From Actinospica sp035493475 (lineage in GTDB: Bacteria > Actinomycetota > Actinomycetes > Streptomycetales > Catenulisporaceae), in contig DATJIF010000112.1 of NCBI GenBank assembly GCA_035493475.1, positions 124,001 to 188,000 of the forward strand: 64,000 bases of DNA. The letters run 5' to 3'. This document shows positions 27,752 through 36,075 of the stretch, piece by piece; within the stretch, counting starts at the first letter, position 1; the number at the start of each line of letters is the position of its first letter. Made by a program: the position numbers and the translations under genes. The notes beneath the pieces are model-generated. The model did no database searches, was not told where the DNA came from, and saw nothing but the letters and a program-made list of their open reading frames with translations.

Positions 27752-29044
27752 ATGGGGGGCTTGTCCAAGGTCGGAACGCAGATGTCGCGCATGTCCGGGC
27801 TCAGGAGCCTGATGGAGGACGTCGCGAGTGCGATGGCGAGCACCGCCGGCGCCAAGTGGCTCAACCTGAGCATCGGCAACCCCGCGGCGATCCCCGAGGT
27901 CACCCAGATGTGGCGGGACGCGGCGAGCCGGGCGATCACGGACGACTTCTCCGACGCCGTCGCGTACGGGCCGTCGCGGGGCGCGCCCGCGCTCGTCAAG
28001 GCCATCGCCGACTACTTCCGCCGGCACCTGGGGTGGAACATCGGCCCGGAGAACATCGTCGTCGGCCCGGGCAGTCAGATGCTCTGCTTCGCCGCCGCCG
28101 CGCTCTACGCCGGGGAGGACGGCAGCGGCGCGCGCCGCGTCGGACTTCCATCGATCCCGGACTACACCGGCTATCAGGCCATTTGCATGGTTCCCGGCGG
28201 AGTCGCCGGGGTCGAGTCCGGATGGCGGGCGGGCGAGGGACGCACGTTCCACTACGAGCTCGATCTGGACGCGATGGCCCGGCGGACGGACGTCGGCATG
28301 ATGCTGCTGTCCAGCCCGTGCAACCCGACCGGGCGCAGCCTGCGCGTCGACGAGCAGGAGGCCCTGATCGCGATCGCCGAGCGGATGGACGTGCCGTTGT
28401 TCCTCGACCACGCCTACGGCCGGCCGTTCCCCCGGATCGGCCCGACGTTCGCACTTCCGGTGCTGGATCCGCACGTGGTCAACTGCTTCAGCCTGTCCAA
28501 GGCCGGGATGCCCGGCGAGCGCGTCGGCTTCGCCGTCGGCCCCGAGCAGTACATCACGCCGCTGGTGTCCTTCCTGTCCAACTCGGTGCTGCACGCCTCG
28601 GGGCTGGCGCAGGCCATGGCGGCCCGGGCCCTGTCCTCCGGCGCGCTCGACGAAGTGGTCGCCTCGGCCATCCAGCCGTTCTACGCCGAACGCCGTACCC
28701 TCACCGAGCAGCTGCTCCTCGACGCGATGCCGGCGGACGTCAACTGGCGCCTGCACGCGAACGAGGGGGGCATGTTCGGCTGGCTGTGGATCGACGAGGC
28801 GTGGTTCAACGACGTCGACCTCTACGACGAACTCAAGAAGCGCAACGTCTTCATCGCACCAGGACGGAGTTTCTTCTCGGCACCGTCCGAAGCCGACCGC
28901 CATTCCACCCAGTGCTTCCGGATCACGCTCACCGTGCACGAGGAGGACCTGCGCGAGGGCATCAGGCGCATCGGCGCGGCCGTCGCGGAGGCGAAGGCCG
29001 CGGCGCGCGGATTCACGGGCACCCGGCCTGCGCTGAGCCGATAG
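27752..29044 (+). CDS. PLP aminotransferase of the valine-pyruvate (AvtA) type
   Basis: 430 residues, fold-type I. It follows AvtA closely along its length: MSGLRSLMEDV, NPAAIPEVTQMW, RRHLGWNI, SPCNPTGR, DHAYGRPFPRI, SLSKAGMPGERVGF (PLP Lys250) and QPFYAERR. AvtA moves the amino group between valine (or alpha-aminobutyrate) and pyruvate, making alanine. Here it may supply or consume a branched-chain amino acid for the Val-like adenylation enzyme at 20834. AGAGGAA before ATG 27752 is a good ribosome-binding site; the gap from the CHAT-like gene is 43 bases. Last gene of the plus-strand run, followed by a hairpin. Confidence 0.9.
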   Translation: MGGLSKVGTQMSRMSGLRSLMEDVASAMASTAGAKWLNLSIGNPAAIPEVTQMWRDAASRAITDDFSDAVAYGPSRGAPALVKAIADYFRRHLGWNIGPENIVVGPGSQMLCFAAAALYAGEDGSGARRVGLPSIPDYTGYQAICMVPGGVAGVESGWRAGEGRTFHYELDLDAMARRTDVGMMLLSSPCNPTGRSLRVDEQEALIAIAERMDVPLFLDHAYGRPFPRIGPTFALPVLDPHVVNCFSLSKAGMPGERVGFAVGPEQYITPLVSFLSNSVLHASGLAQAMAARALSSGALDEVVASAIQPFYAERRTLTEQLLLDAMPADVNWRLHANEGGMFGWLWIDEAWFNDVDLYDELKKRNVFIAPGRSFFSAPSEADRHSTQCFRITLTVHEEDLREGIRRIGAAVAEAKAAARGFTGTRPALSR

Positions 29045-29065
29045 CGGGCCGACCGGCGGCCGGCT

Positions 29066-29098
29066 CCGGCTGATCACCCGCTCGTCCTGATCAGCCGG
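29066..29098. terminator. Hairpin between convergent operons
   Basis: CCGGCTGATCA and TGATCAGCCGG, perfect 11-base arms around an 11-base loop. It lies between the ends of the aminotransferase (29044) and the A-PCP-C gene (29121), so it can stop transcripts from both sides. Confidence 0.7.
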
Positions 29099-29120
29099 TC
29101 CGGCCATGGCCCGCCGCGTT

Positions 29121-32100
29121 CTACGCGCCCACCGGCGGCAAGCCGTCGACGCGCTCGTCGGGATCGGACAGGACGGCCGCGAGCAGCGCTTGCAGGGACT
29201 GCTGCCACTGCCGCGCCGAGGACTCGCCGAAGCGGTCGGCGGCGTATTCGACCTCGCCGGTCCACCCGGCGGCGGTCTGCCGTGCGGCCCAGCTCAGTTC
29301 GACCTTCGCGGTACCCGAGTGGACGAAAACCTCGGAGATTTCCAATCCCTCGATGCCGGCGCTCTCGTCCAGCGGGGTGGACTGCAGCGAGAAGATCGCC
29401 TGGAACAGCGGATTCCGGCCGGCGTCCGCGCCGCGCCCGGCGCCTTCGACGGCGTCGGCGAACGGCAGTTCCTGGTGGGTCAGCGCCTCGGCCAGAACCT
29501 CGTCCGTGCGGGCGACCAGTTCGCGGAAGCTCATGCCCTCGGTGAAGCGCATCCGCAGCGCGACCGTGTTGACCAGGTAGCCGATCAGATCCTCGGTACC
29601 CGGCCGGTTCCGGCACGCGACCGGTACGCCGACGACCACCTCCGGCGCCCCGGAACTCCGGTGCAGGGCCGTGAAGAAGGCCGCGAGCAGCACGGCGAAC
29701 GCCGTGGTCCGGCACGAGCGGGCCAACCGGTCCAGGGCGACCGGGTCGACGCAGTCGGCGGGCAGCGGCAGGGCGAAGCCGTCGGTGCCGATCCGTCCGG
29801 CACCGGCGCCCTCGCGGCGGGAGCCCACCTCGGCGGCCGCCGGGGCTCCGGCGAGCCGGGCCCGCCAGGAGGAACGCTGCTCCTGCGCCTCGGCTCCGCG
29901 CAGCCAGCGCTCCTGCCAGACCACGTAGTCGCTGTACTGGACTGCCGGCTCGCCCAACGGCTGCCCGGTGTACAGGGCGGCCAACTCCCGCCAGAACACC
30001 GCGAGCGACCAGGCATCGAACACCGCGTGATGCACGTTGAGCAGCCACAGGTGCTCCTGCGCGCCAACGCGGTAACAGGTCGAGCGCAGCAGCGGTCCCC
30101 GGGCCAGATCGAACGGGCGCCGGGCCTCGAGTCGCGCACGGCTGGCCGCCTCGTCGAGGTCGGCGACCTCGCACACCTCGACGTGCACCGCTGCCGGGGG
30201 CCGGATCCGTTGCCAGACCTTGCCGTCGCCGACCTCGAACACCGTGCGCAGCGCCTCGTGCCTGCCGACGACCGCGGTCACCGCGGTTTCCAGTCGCCGT
30301 ATGTCGAGCGGGCCCCGGATCCGGTAGGCGACCGGGATCGCATAGGTCGGCGCTCCCCCGTGCACCTGGTCCAGGAACCACAACGCCTGTTGCCCGCGCG
30401 CGGCGGGACGGCGCTCGCCGCGCTGCCCCGACGGCACGACCGAGGCGACGCTCGACGCGCCGCGCTCGTGCTCGCCCTTGACCAGGGCCGCGACCCCGGC
30501 GACGGTGGCGGCGGCTCGCAACTGCGCGAACGACAACGCCACGCCGGTCACCTCGGCCACCCGGCTGAGCAGCTGCAGGCCCCGCAGGGAGTCGCCGCCG
30601 GCGGTGAAGAAGTCGTCGTCCGGCGCAAGCGGCGCGGTGCCGAGCACATCTCCGCCGAGGGCGCCCAGGACGCGCTCCAGCGTCGTCGTCCGCGGTCCGT
30701 CCGTGCGTGCGGACGTGGCAGGCGCGGCGGGGACCGGCGGGAGTGCGGAGCGAGCCACCTTGCCGTTGAGCGGCGAGCGCGGGATGCGGTCCATCATCAC
30801 GAACGTCTGCGGCATCATCGCCGCGTTGAGCCGGCCGGCCAGCTCGGCGCGGATCGCCGCCTCGGACCCGCCGTCCTCGGCTTCGACGTACGCGACCAGG
30901 CGCGAGCCGAACGGCGGGTCGTCGACGGCGATGACGACCGCGTCCCGGACTCCGGCGCAGCGCATGACCGCGCTCTCCACGTGGCCGGGCTCGACGCGGT
31001 ATCCGCGGATCTTGACCTGCCGGTCGGAACGCCCGAGGAAGACGAACGTCCCGTCGGGCCGGCGGCTGCCCCTGTCACCGGTCCGGTACATGCGCGAACC
31101 CGGCGCGCCCTGCGGATCGGGGAGGTAGCGCTCGGCCGTGACGACCGGGTTGCCGTGGTATCCGCGGGACACCGGCGGGCCGCCTACCCACAGATCTCCC
31201 GGCTCGCCGTCCGGCACCGGATCCAGGTCGTCGTCGAGGATGTAGATCGCGCTGCTCGCGAAGGAGTACCCGATCGGGACGAGCGCATAGTCGTCGGAAC
31301 CGCCGTCGGAGGCCTTCTCGGCCGGGGTCGGCCGGTGCAGCAGGACACTGATGGTGGTTTCCGTCGGCCCGTAGTCCGAGACCCAGTCCACCGCTTCCGC
31401 CCCGGGCACCCGGTACCACGCGCGGAGCTTGTCGACGAAGATCTTGTCGCCGCCGATGAACACGATGCGCAGACTCGGGGGCAGCCTGACCAGACCGCTC
31501 GTCAGATCGTCCACCCACTGGTGCCAGTAGGCGCTGGGCAGACTCACCATCGTCACGGCCAGCCGGTCGATCAGATCCGTGAACTCCACGCTGGTGAACT
31601 GGCGCTTGTCCGGCACGACGACCGCGCCGCCGGCGACCCACGCGGGCAGGATCTCCTCCAGCGCGGCGTCGAAGGCGATCGCCGTGGACTGCAGCACCCG
31701 GTCGGCCGCACCGATCTTGAGTTCGTCCCGGAGGGACACGGCGTGGTTGGCGAAGCTCGCGTGCTGCACGGCGACCAGCTTGGGCTTGCCGGTCGAGCCG
31801 GAGGTGAACACGCAGTACGCGAGGTTGGCCGGTTCGACCGCCACGGCCGGGGAGCCGGCCGGCCGGCCGGCCAGGTCGAGCGTGTCCACGTCCACCACGG
31901 GCACGCCGCCCGGCGCCGCTTGCGCATGCGCGTCGCGGACGAGCATGACGACACCGGCGTCGGTGAGCATCGTCTCGGCGACGCCGCTCGGCAGTGAGGG
32001 ATCGACGGGCACGTACACACCGCCGGCCTTCCAGATCCCCAGCATCGCGACGAACAGCAGAGGCGACGGCTCCATGATGACGCCGACCAGGCGCTCAGGC

Positions 32101-32255
32101 CGTACACCGGCGCCTACGAGCAGGTGGGCGAACCGGTTCGCCTGCTCGTCGAGTTCACGGAAGGTCAGGGTGCCGTTGTCCCAGACCACGGCTACGGCAT
32201 CGGGCGTCAGCGCGGCTTGCGCCTCGTACAAGTGGTGAATGCAGGGACCGGCCAT
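29121..32255 (-). CDS. NRPS module A-PCP-C
   Basis: 1044 residues. Adenylation domain about 1-500 (FTSGSTGKPK, DYGPTET, YRTGD, VKIRGYRVEPGHVE, NGKVAR), PCP about 520-600 (TAGGDSLRG, Ser556) and condensation domain about 620-1040 (VHHAVFDAWSL, His742/His743, LPFADAVEG). The domain order puts condensation last, so the next building block is offered by a separate protein. Pocket residues by eye are D-A-E-S-F-G-D-I-S-K; the D-A-E-S-x-G start matches the lysine pattern DAESIGSVCK, so a basic amino acid such as Lys, Orn or diaminobutyrate is a reasonable guess. ATG 32255 follows GGAGTGAT. It is divergent from mftA. There is no TE or epimerisation domain. Confidence 0.93.
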   Translation of the reverse strand: MAGPCIHHLYEAQAALTPDAVAVVWDNGTLTFRELDEQANRFAHLLVGAGVRPERLVGVIMEPSPLLFVAMLGIWKAGGVYVPVDPSLPSGVAETMLTDAGVVMLVRDAHAQAAPGGVPVVDVDTLDLAGRPAGSPAVAVEPANLAYCVFTSGSTGKPKLVAVQHASFANHAVSLRDELKIGAADRVLQSTAIAFDAALEEILPAWVAGGAVVVPDKRQFTSVEFTDLIDRLAVTMVSLPSAYWHQWVDDLTSGLVRLPPSLRIVFIGGDKIFVDKLRAWYRVPGAEAVDWVSDYGPTETTISVLLHRPTPAEKASDGGSDDYALVPIGYSFASSAIYILDDDLDPVPDGEPGDLWVGGPPVSRGYHGNPVVTAERYLPDPQGAPGSRMYRTGDRGSRRPDGTFVFLGRSDRQVKIRGYRVEPGHVESAVMRCAGVRDAVVIAVDDPPFGSRLVAYVEAEDGGSEAAIRAELAGRLNAAMMPQTFVMMDRIPRSPLNGKVARSALPPVPAAPATSARTDGPRTTTLERVLGALGGDVLGTAPLAPDDDFFTAGGDSLRGLQLLSRVAEVTGVALSFAQLRAAATVAGVAALVKGEHERGASSVASVVPSGQRGERRPAARGQQALWFLDQVHGGAPTYAIPVAYRIRGPLDIRRLETAVTAVVGRHEALRTVFEVGDGKVWQRIRPPAAVHVEVCEVADLDEAASRARLEARRPFDLARGPLLRSTCYRVGAQEHLWLLNVHHAVFDAWSLAVFWRELAALYTGQPLGEPAVQYSDYVVWQERWLRGAEAQEQRSSWRARLAGAPAAAEVGSRREGAGAGRIGTDGFALPLPADCVDPVALDRLARSCRTTAFAVLLAAFFTALHRSSGAPEVVVGVPVACRNRPGTEDLIGYLVNTVALRMRFTEGMSFRELVARTDEVLAEALTHQELPFADAVEGAGRGADAGRNPLFQAIFSLQSTPLDESAGIEGLEISEVFVHSGTAKVELSWAARQTAAGWTGEVEYAADRFGESSARQWQQSLQALLAAVLSDPDERVDGLPPVGA

Positions 32256-32574
32256 CAGTCATCACTCCAGATCGAGTACTAGTCCACGTGATAACGCACG
32301 ACGCGGCAGAGGTCTTAGGTCTGCGCATGGAAACGTCCGTCCTCCCCCGTGGGCGATCCGACGGACCGTCAGAACCCCGTATCCGCCGCCGCCCGCCGTC
32401 GATCCCACCTCATCAAGGTCACGGAGGCGGTGTCAATAGTCGACAGCCCGCCTGCGCCGCCTTCGGCGCCCCGGGCCAGGCCAGACGCTTGATCCGGATT
32501 CGAGCCCGTCTCCCCCTTTCCTGGAGCACTGTATGCCATTAGCCTCGAAGAAGCCCGTGGCACAGGAGGAAATC
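32256..32574. other. 319-base divergent region between NRPS and mftA
   Basis: No gene is seen. A TTGACA box with a weak possible -10 lies on the minus strand (32407-32436), overlapped by the short symmetric element TGTCAATAGTCGACA (32431-32445). An in-frame ATG at 32533 could lengthen MftA by 14 residues, but the strong ribosome-binding site favours 32575. No mftR gene lies beside the operon. Confidence 0.5.
32407..32436 (-). promoter_or_regulatory. Possible promoter for the A-PCP-C gene
   Basis: On the minus strand TTGACA (32431-32436), an 18-base spacer and TGAGGT (32407-32412). The -35 is perfect, the -10 is poor. The TGTC...GACA element on its -35 could bind a regulator. Confidence 0.3.
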
Positions 32575-32703
32575 ATGGACGAACAGGCCGATATCGCAGA
32601 GCCCGTCGATCTCGCGCTCGAGCAGGACCCGGCCGACGATCTCGTCGAAGCCGACGACCTCATCGAAGAGGTCTCCATCGACGGGATGTGCGGCGTCTAC
32701 TAG
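32575..32703 (+). CDS. mftA: Mycofactocin precursor peptide MftA
   Basis: A 42-residue acidic peptide. The leader is full of Asp/Glu, and it ends EEVSIDGMCGVY, the invariant C-terminus of MftA. MftC decarboxylates the last Tyr and links it to the Val; MftE then frees the Val-Tyr-derived core. CACAGGAGGAAATC just before ATG 32575 is an excellent ribosome-binding site. It is 12 bases upstream of mftB. The C-terminal motif makes this identification nearly certain. Confidence 0.98.
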   Translation: MDEQADIAEPVDLALEQDPADDLVEADDLIEEVSIDGMCGVY

Positions 32704-32715
32704 AGGCGCCGCAGC

Positions 32716-33006
32716 ATGCCCACCACTTCGGATTTCGACCTGGACCGCGCATGGGACCTGCACCCACAGGTGTCGGTGCGGCCTGAGCCCTTCGGCGCAC
32801 TGCTCTACCACTTCGGCACCCGGCAGCTGTCCTTCCTGAAGGACCGCGGACTGCTCCGCGTGGTCCAGGCGCTCGCGACCGCGCCCACCGCACGCGTCGC
32901 CTGCCGGACCTCCGGCGTCGGCGAGGACGACGTCCTCCGGTACACGAGAGCGCTGGCGGTGCTCGCACAATCCAGCATGCTGATCGAGAGGCAACCGAGT
33001 TCATGA
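32716..33006 (+). CDS. mftB: Mycofactocin peptide chaperone MftB
   Basis: 96 residues, PqqD-like RiPP recognition element. The N-terminus (WDLHPQVSVRPEPFGALLYHF) gives the beta-strand face that binds the MftA leader, followed by helices. It presents MftA to the radical SAM enzyme MftC. It lies between mftA and mftC in the standard order and overlaps mftC by four bases (ATGA). Confidence 0.95.
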   Translation: MPTTSDFDLDRAWDLHPQVSVRPEPFGALLYHFGTRQLSFLKDRGLLRVVQALATAPTARVACRTSGVGEDDVLRYTRALAVLAQSSMLIERQPSS

Positions 33007-34190
33007 CGGGGAAGACCGGCCGCCTGGTGGATCTGTTCGAGCTCGGCCTCGACGCCCCGATCTGCCTGACCTGGGAGCTGACGTACGCCTGCAACCTGTC
33101 CTGCACGCACTGCCTGTCCAGCTCGGGTCGGCGCGACCCGCGAGAGCTGAGCACCGCTGAGGCGAAATCAGTCATCGACGAGTTGGAAGCCATGCAGGTC
33201 TTCTACGTCAACATCGGCGGCGGCGAGCCCACCGTGCGCCCCGACTTCTGGGAACTGCTCGACTACGCCACCGCCCACCACGTCGGTGTGAAGTTCTCCA
33301 CCAACGGCGTGCGGATCACCCCGGAGGCCGCCCGGCGCCTGGCCGCCGACGACTACGTCGACGTGCAGATCTCGCTGGACGGCGCGACCCCGGAGGTCAA
33401 CGACGCGGTCCGCGGGCACGGCTCGTATGACACGGCCCTGCGCGCCATGGCCAACCTGGCCGACGCGGGCATGAAGAACTTCAAGCTGTCGGTGGTGTGC
33501 ACCCGCCACAACATCCCGCAACTGGACGCCTTCCGGGAGATCGCCGACCGCTACGGCGCCCAGCTTCGGCTGACCCGGCTGCGCCCCTCCGGCCGCGGCG
33601 CGGACGTCTGGGACGACCTGCACCCGCTGCCCGAGCAGCAGCGTGAGCTCTACGACTGGCTGGTGGCCCACGGCGAGACCGTGCTCACCGGCGACTCCTT
33701 CTTCCACCTGTCCGCGTTCGGCGGCAAGCTTGCGGGACTCAACCTGTGCGGTGCGGGCCGCGTGGTGTGCCTGATCGACCCGGTCGGCGACGTGTACGCC
33801 TGCCCCTTCGCCATCCACGACGAGTTCCTCGCCGGAAACGTCCGGGACGAAGGCGGATTCGCCGAGGTCTGGCGGGAGTCGGAGCTGTTCGTCCGGCTGC
33901 GCGAACCACAGCAGGGCGGAGCCTGCGCTTCGTGCTCGTTCTACGACACCTGCAAGGGCGGATGCATGGCCGCCAAGTTCTTCACCGGCCTGCCCCTGGA
34001 CGGGCCGGACCCCGAGTGCGTGCAAGGCCACGGCGAGTCGCTTCTCGCGGGCCGGCGCGAGGTCCCCGCGCCCTCCGGCGACCACTCGCACCGCGGCGCC
34101 GCCTCGCACCCGGTGCCGATCGTCATCGGGTCGCGCCCGCCGGTGAGTGCGTGCGAACAGTCGCCGCTGGCCGGGGCGCGGGTGCGTTGA
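33003..34190 (+). CDS. mftC: Mycofactocin maturase MftC (radical SAM/SPASM)
   Basis: 395 residues. The radical SAM cluster is C30-x3-C34-x2-C37 (CNLSCTHC), and the GGGEPT motif is near 75. The C-terminal SPASM domain has the Cys set LCGAGRVVC, YACPF, CASCSFYDTCKGGC and a final PECVQG Cys, for extra 4Fe-4S clusters. It uses S-adenosylmethionine to decarboxylate the MftA C-terminal Tyr and form the Val-Tyr carbon-carbon bond. The last 40 residues past the SPASM domain are Pro/Arg-rich and variable. Its TGA overlaps the ATG of mftD. Confidence 0.97.
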   Translation: MTGKTGRLVDLFELGLDAPICLTWELTYACNLSCTHCLSSSGRRDPRELSTAEAKSVIDELEAMQVFYVNIGGGEPTVRPDFWELLDYATAHHVGVKFSTNGVRITPEAARRLAADDYVDVQISLDGATPEVNDAVRGHGSYDTALRAMANLADAGMKNFKLSVVCTRHNIPQLDAFREIADRYGAQLRLTRLRPSGRGADVWDDLHPLPEQQRELYDWLVAHGETVLTGDSFFHLSAFGGKLAGLNLCGAGRVVCLIDPVGDVYACPFAIHDEFLAGNVRDEGGFAEVWRESELFVRLREPQQGGACASCSFYDTCKGGCMAAKFFTGLPLDGPDPECVQGHGESLLAGRREVPAPSGDHSHRGAASHPVPIVIGSRPPVSACEQSPLAGARVR

Positions 34191-35371
34191 TGTTCCGCAA
34201 TCCGTGGTTCGAGACGGTCGCCGAGGCGCAGCGCCGGGCCAGAAGACATCTTCCGCACTCGGTGTACGGCGCGCTGCTGGCCGGATCCGAGCGTGGCAGC
34301 ACCCTGACGGACAACGTCCGGGCCTTCGGCGAGCTCGGCTTCGCGCCCCGGGTGGTCGGCCATCACGCCGTGCGCGAGCTGAGCACGACGGTGCTGGGGA
34401 TGACGACGGCGATGCCGGTCCTGATCTCGCCGGTCGGCGCGCAGGCCGTGCATCCCGACGGGGAGACCGCGGTGGCCCGCGCCGCCGCCGGCCGCGGGGT
34501 GATCATGGGCTTGAGCTCGTTCGCCTCCATCGGCGTCGAAGAGGTCGCCGCGGCCAATCCGAACACCGCGTTCCAGATCTACTGGAGCGGCGATCGCGAC
34601 ACGATCGTGCAGCGGATGGAGCGGGCCCGGGCCGCCGGGTGCAAGGCGCTCATCGCGACGCTCGACTGGTCGTTCTCGCAAGGCCGCGACTGGGGCAGCC
34701 CGATGATCCCGGAGCGGCTCGATCCAAGGACCCTGCTGAAGCTGGCCCCCGACGTGCTCGCACACCCGGGCTGGCTGTGGCGGATCGCGCGGGCCGGCAA
34801 GGTTCCCGACCTGACCACCCCGAACATGCGCCGGGCCGACGGCGCGGTGCCGACGTTCTTCGGCGCGTACGGCGAATGGATGCAGACCCCTCCGCCGACC
34901 TGGGAGGACATCGGCTGGCTCGCGAAGGAGTGGGGCGGGCCGCTGCTGCTGAAGGGGGTGAGCCGGGTCGATGACGCCCGGCGCGCGGTCGACGCCGGCG
35001 TCACCGCGCTCTCGGTCTCGAACCACGGCGGCAACAACCTGGACACCACGCCGGCGACGGTCCGGCTGCTGCCGGCGATCGCCGAGGCGGTGGGCGAGCA
35101 GATCGAGGTGCTGCTCGACGGCGGGATCCGGCGCGGCGGCGACGTGGCCAAGGCCCTGGCGCTCGGAGCCCGGGCGGTGCTGATCGGCCGGGCGTACCTG
35201 TGGGGCCTGGCCGCGAACGGCGAGGCCGGCGTCGCGAACGTCTTGGACATCATGCGCAGCGGCCTCGACTCGGCGGTCCTGGGCCTGGGCCACGCCTCGG
35301 TCGGCGAGTTGGGCCCGGACGATCTGGTGGTCCCGGAGGGTTTCGCGCTCTCGCTGGGCGGCGGGCGTTGA
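34190..35371 (+). CDS. mftD: Mycofactocin FMN oxidase MftD
   Basis: 393 residues, FMN-dependent alpha-hydroxyacid-dehydrogenase fold. Marks: PVLISPVGAQAVHPDGE, QIYWSGDRDT, the catalytic His in VSNHGGNNLD, and the FMN-phosphate site LDGGIRRGGDV / GRAYLWGLA. MftD oxidises the freed Val-Tyr-derived core (AHDP) to the alpha-keto amide pre-mycofactocin. It is one base overlapped with mftC (TGATG) and overlaps mftE by four bases. Confidence 0.97.
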   Translation: MFRNPWFETVAEAQRRARRHLPHSVYGALLAGSERGSTLTDNVRAFGELGFAPRVVGHHAVRELSTTVLGMTTAMPVLISPVGAQAVHPDGETAVARAAAGRGVIMGLSSFASIGVEEVAAANPNTAFQIYWSGDRDTIVQRMERARAAGCKALIATLDWSFSQGRDWGSPMIPERLDPRTLLKLAPDVLAHPGWLWRIARAGKVPDLTTPNMRRADGAVPTFFGAYGEWMQTPPPTWEDIGWLAKEWGGPLLLKGVSRVDDARRAVDAGVTALSVSNHGGNNLDTTPATVRLLPAIAEAVGEQIEVLLDGGIRRGGDVAKALALGARAVLIGRAYLWGLAANGEAGVANVLDIMRSGLDSAVLGLGHASVGELGPDDLVVPEGFALSLGGGR

Positions 35372-36075
35372 GCACCTCGCTCAGCCGCGCCGTGTGGCCG
35401 GAGGTGCCGACCGCCGACGCCCTGGTGCTGGTGCCGGTCGGATCCACCGAACAGCACGGCCCGCACCTGCCGCTCACGACCGACACGGTCATCGCCCGCG
35501 CGGTCGCCGAACGGGTGGCGGCACGCCTGCCCGGGCGGACCCTGGTCGCACCGGCGATGGCCTACGGCAACAGCGGCGAGCACGCGCACTTCCCCGGGAC
35601 GATCTCCATCGGGCACCAGGCGCTGCGGACGGTGCTCATCGAACTGGTCCGTTCGCTGGCGCTGTGGGCGTGGCGGGTGGTGTTCGTCAACGGCCACGGC
35701 GGGAACGAGCGCACCCTGGACGACGCCGTTCCGATGCTGCTGGCGGAAGGCCACCACGTCGCCTGGACGCCCTGCGCGTTCCCCGGCGACGCACACGCCG
35801 GCCGGTCGGAAACCTCTGTGATGCTGCACCTGGCTCCGCATGAGGTCCGCTTGCCGGCCGCCGCCGCCGGCGACACGCGTCCGCTGGCGGTGTTGATGCC
35901 GCAACTGGTCGAGAGCGGGGTCCGGTCCGTCGCGCCGAACGGCGTGCTCGGCGATCCCGCGGGCGCCGGCGAGCAGGAGGGCCGGGCTCTGCTGGACGCG
36001 CTGGTCGAGGACACGGTCCGCCGGGTCACCGCCTTCGCGCCGGACGGCCGGGGACGCCTGGGCGGGGCCGCGTGA
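35368..36075 (+). CDS. mftE: Mycofactocin peptidase MftE (creatininase fold)
   Basis: 235 residues, creatininase family. Metal ligands are seen in VGSTEQHGPHLPLTTD, GNSGEHAHFPG, NGHGGNERT and the SETSVMLHL segment. MftE cuts the modified MftA to release the C-terminal core. The start is TTG 35368, within the stop of mftD (TTGA); no other start fits the conserved N-terminus. Overlaps mftF by four bases. Confidence 0.96.
   Translation: MSTSLSRAVWPEVPTADALVLVPVGSTEQHGPHLPLTTDTVIARAVAERVAARLPGRTLVAPAMAYGNSGEHAHFPGTISIGHQALRTVLIELVRSLALWAWRVVFVNGHGGNERTLDDAVPMLLAEGHHVAWTPCAFPGDAHAGRSETSVMLHLAPHEVRLPAAAAGDTRPLAVLMPQLVESGVRSVAPNGVLGDPAGAGEQEGRALLDALVEDTVRRVTAFAPDGRGRLGGAA

Noticed and set aside
32239..32678. 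Short open frames around the mftA region
   Set aside because: None has a good start or protein-like make-up. The only supported product here is MftA itself.
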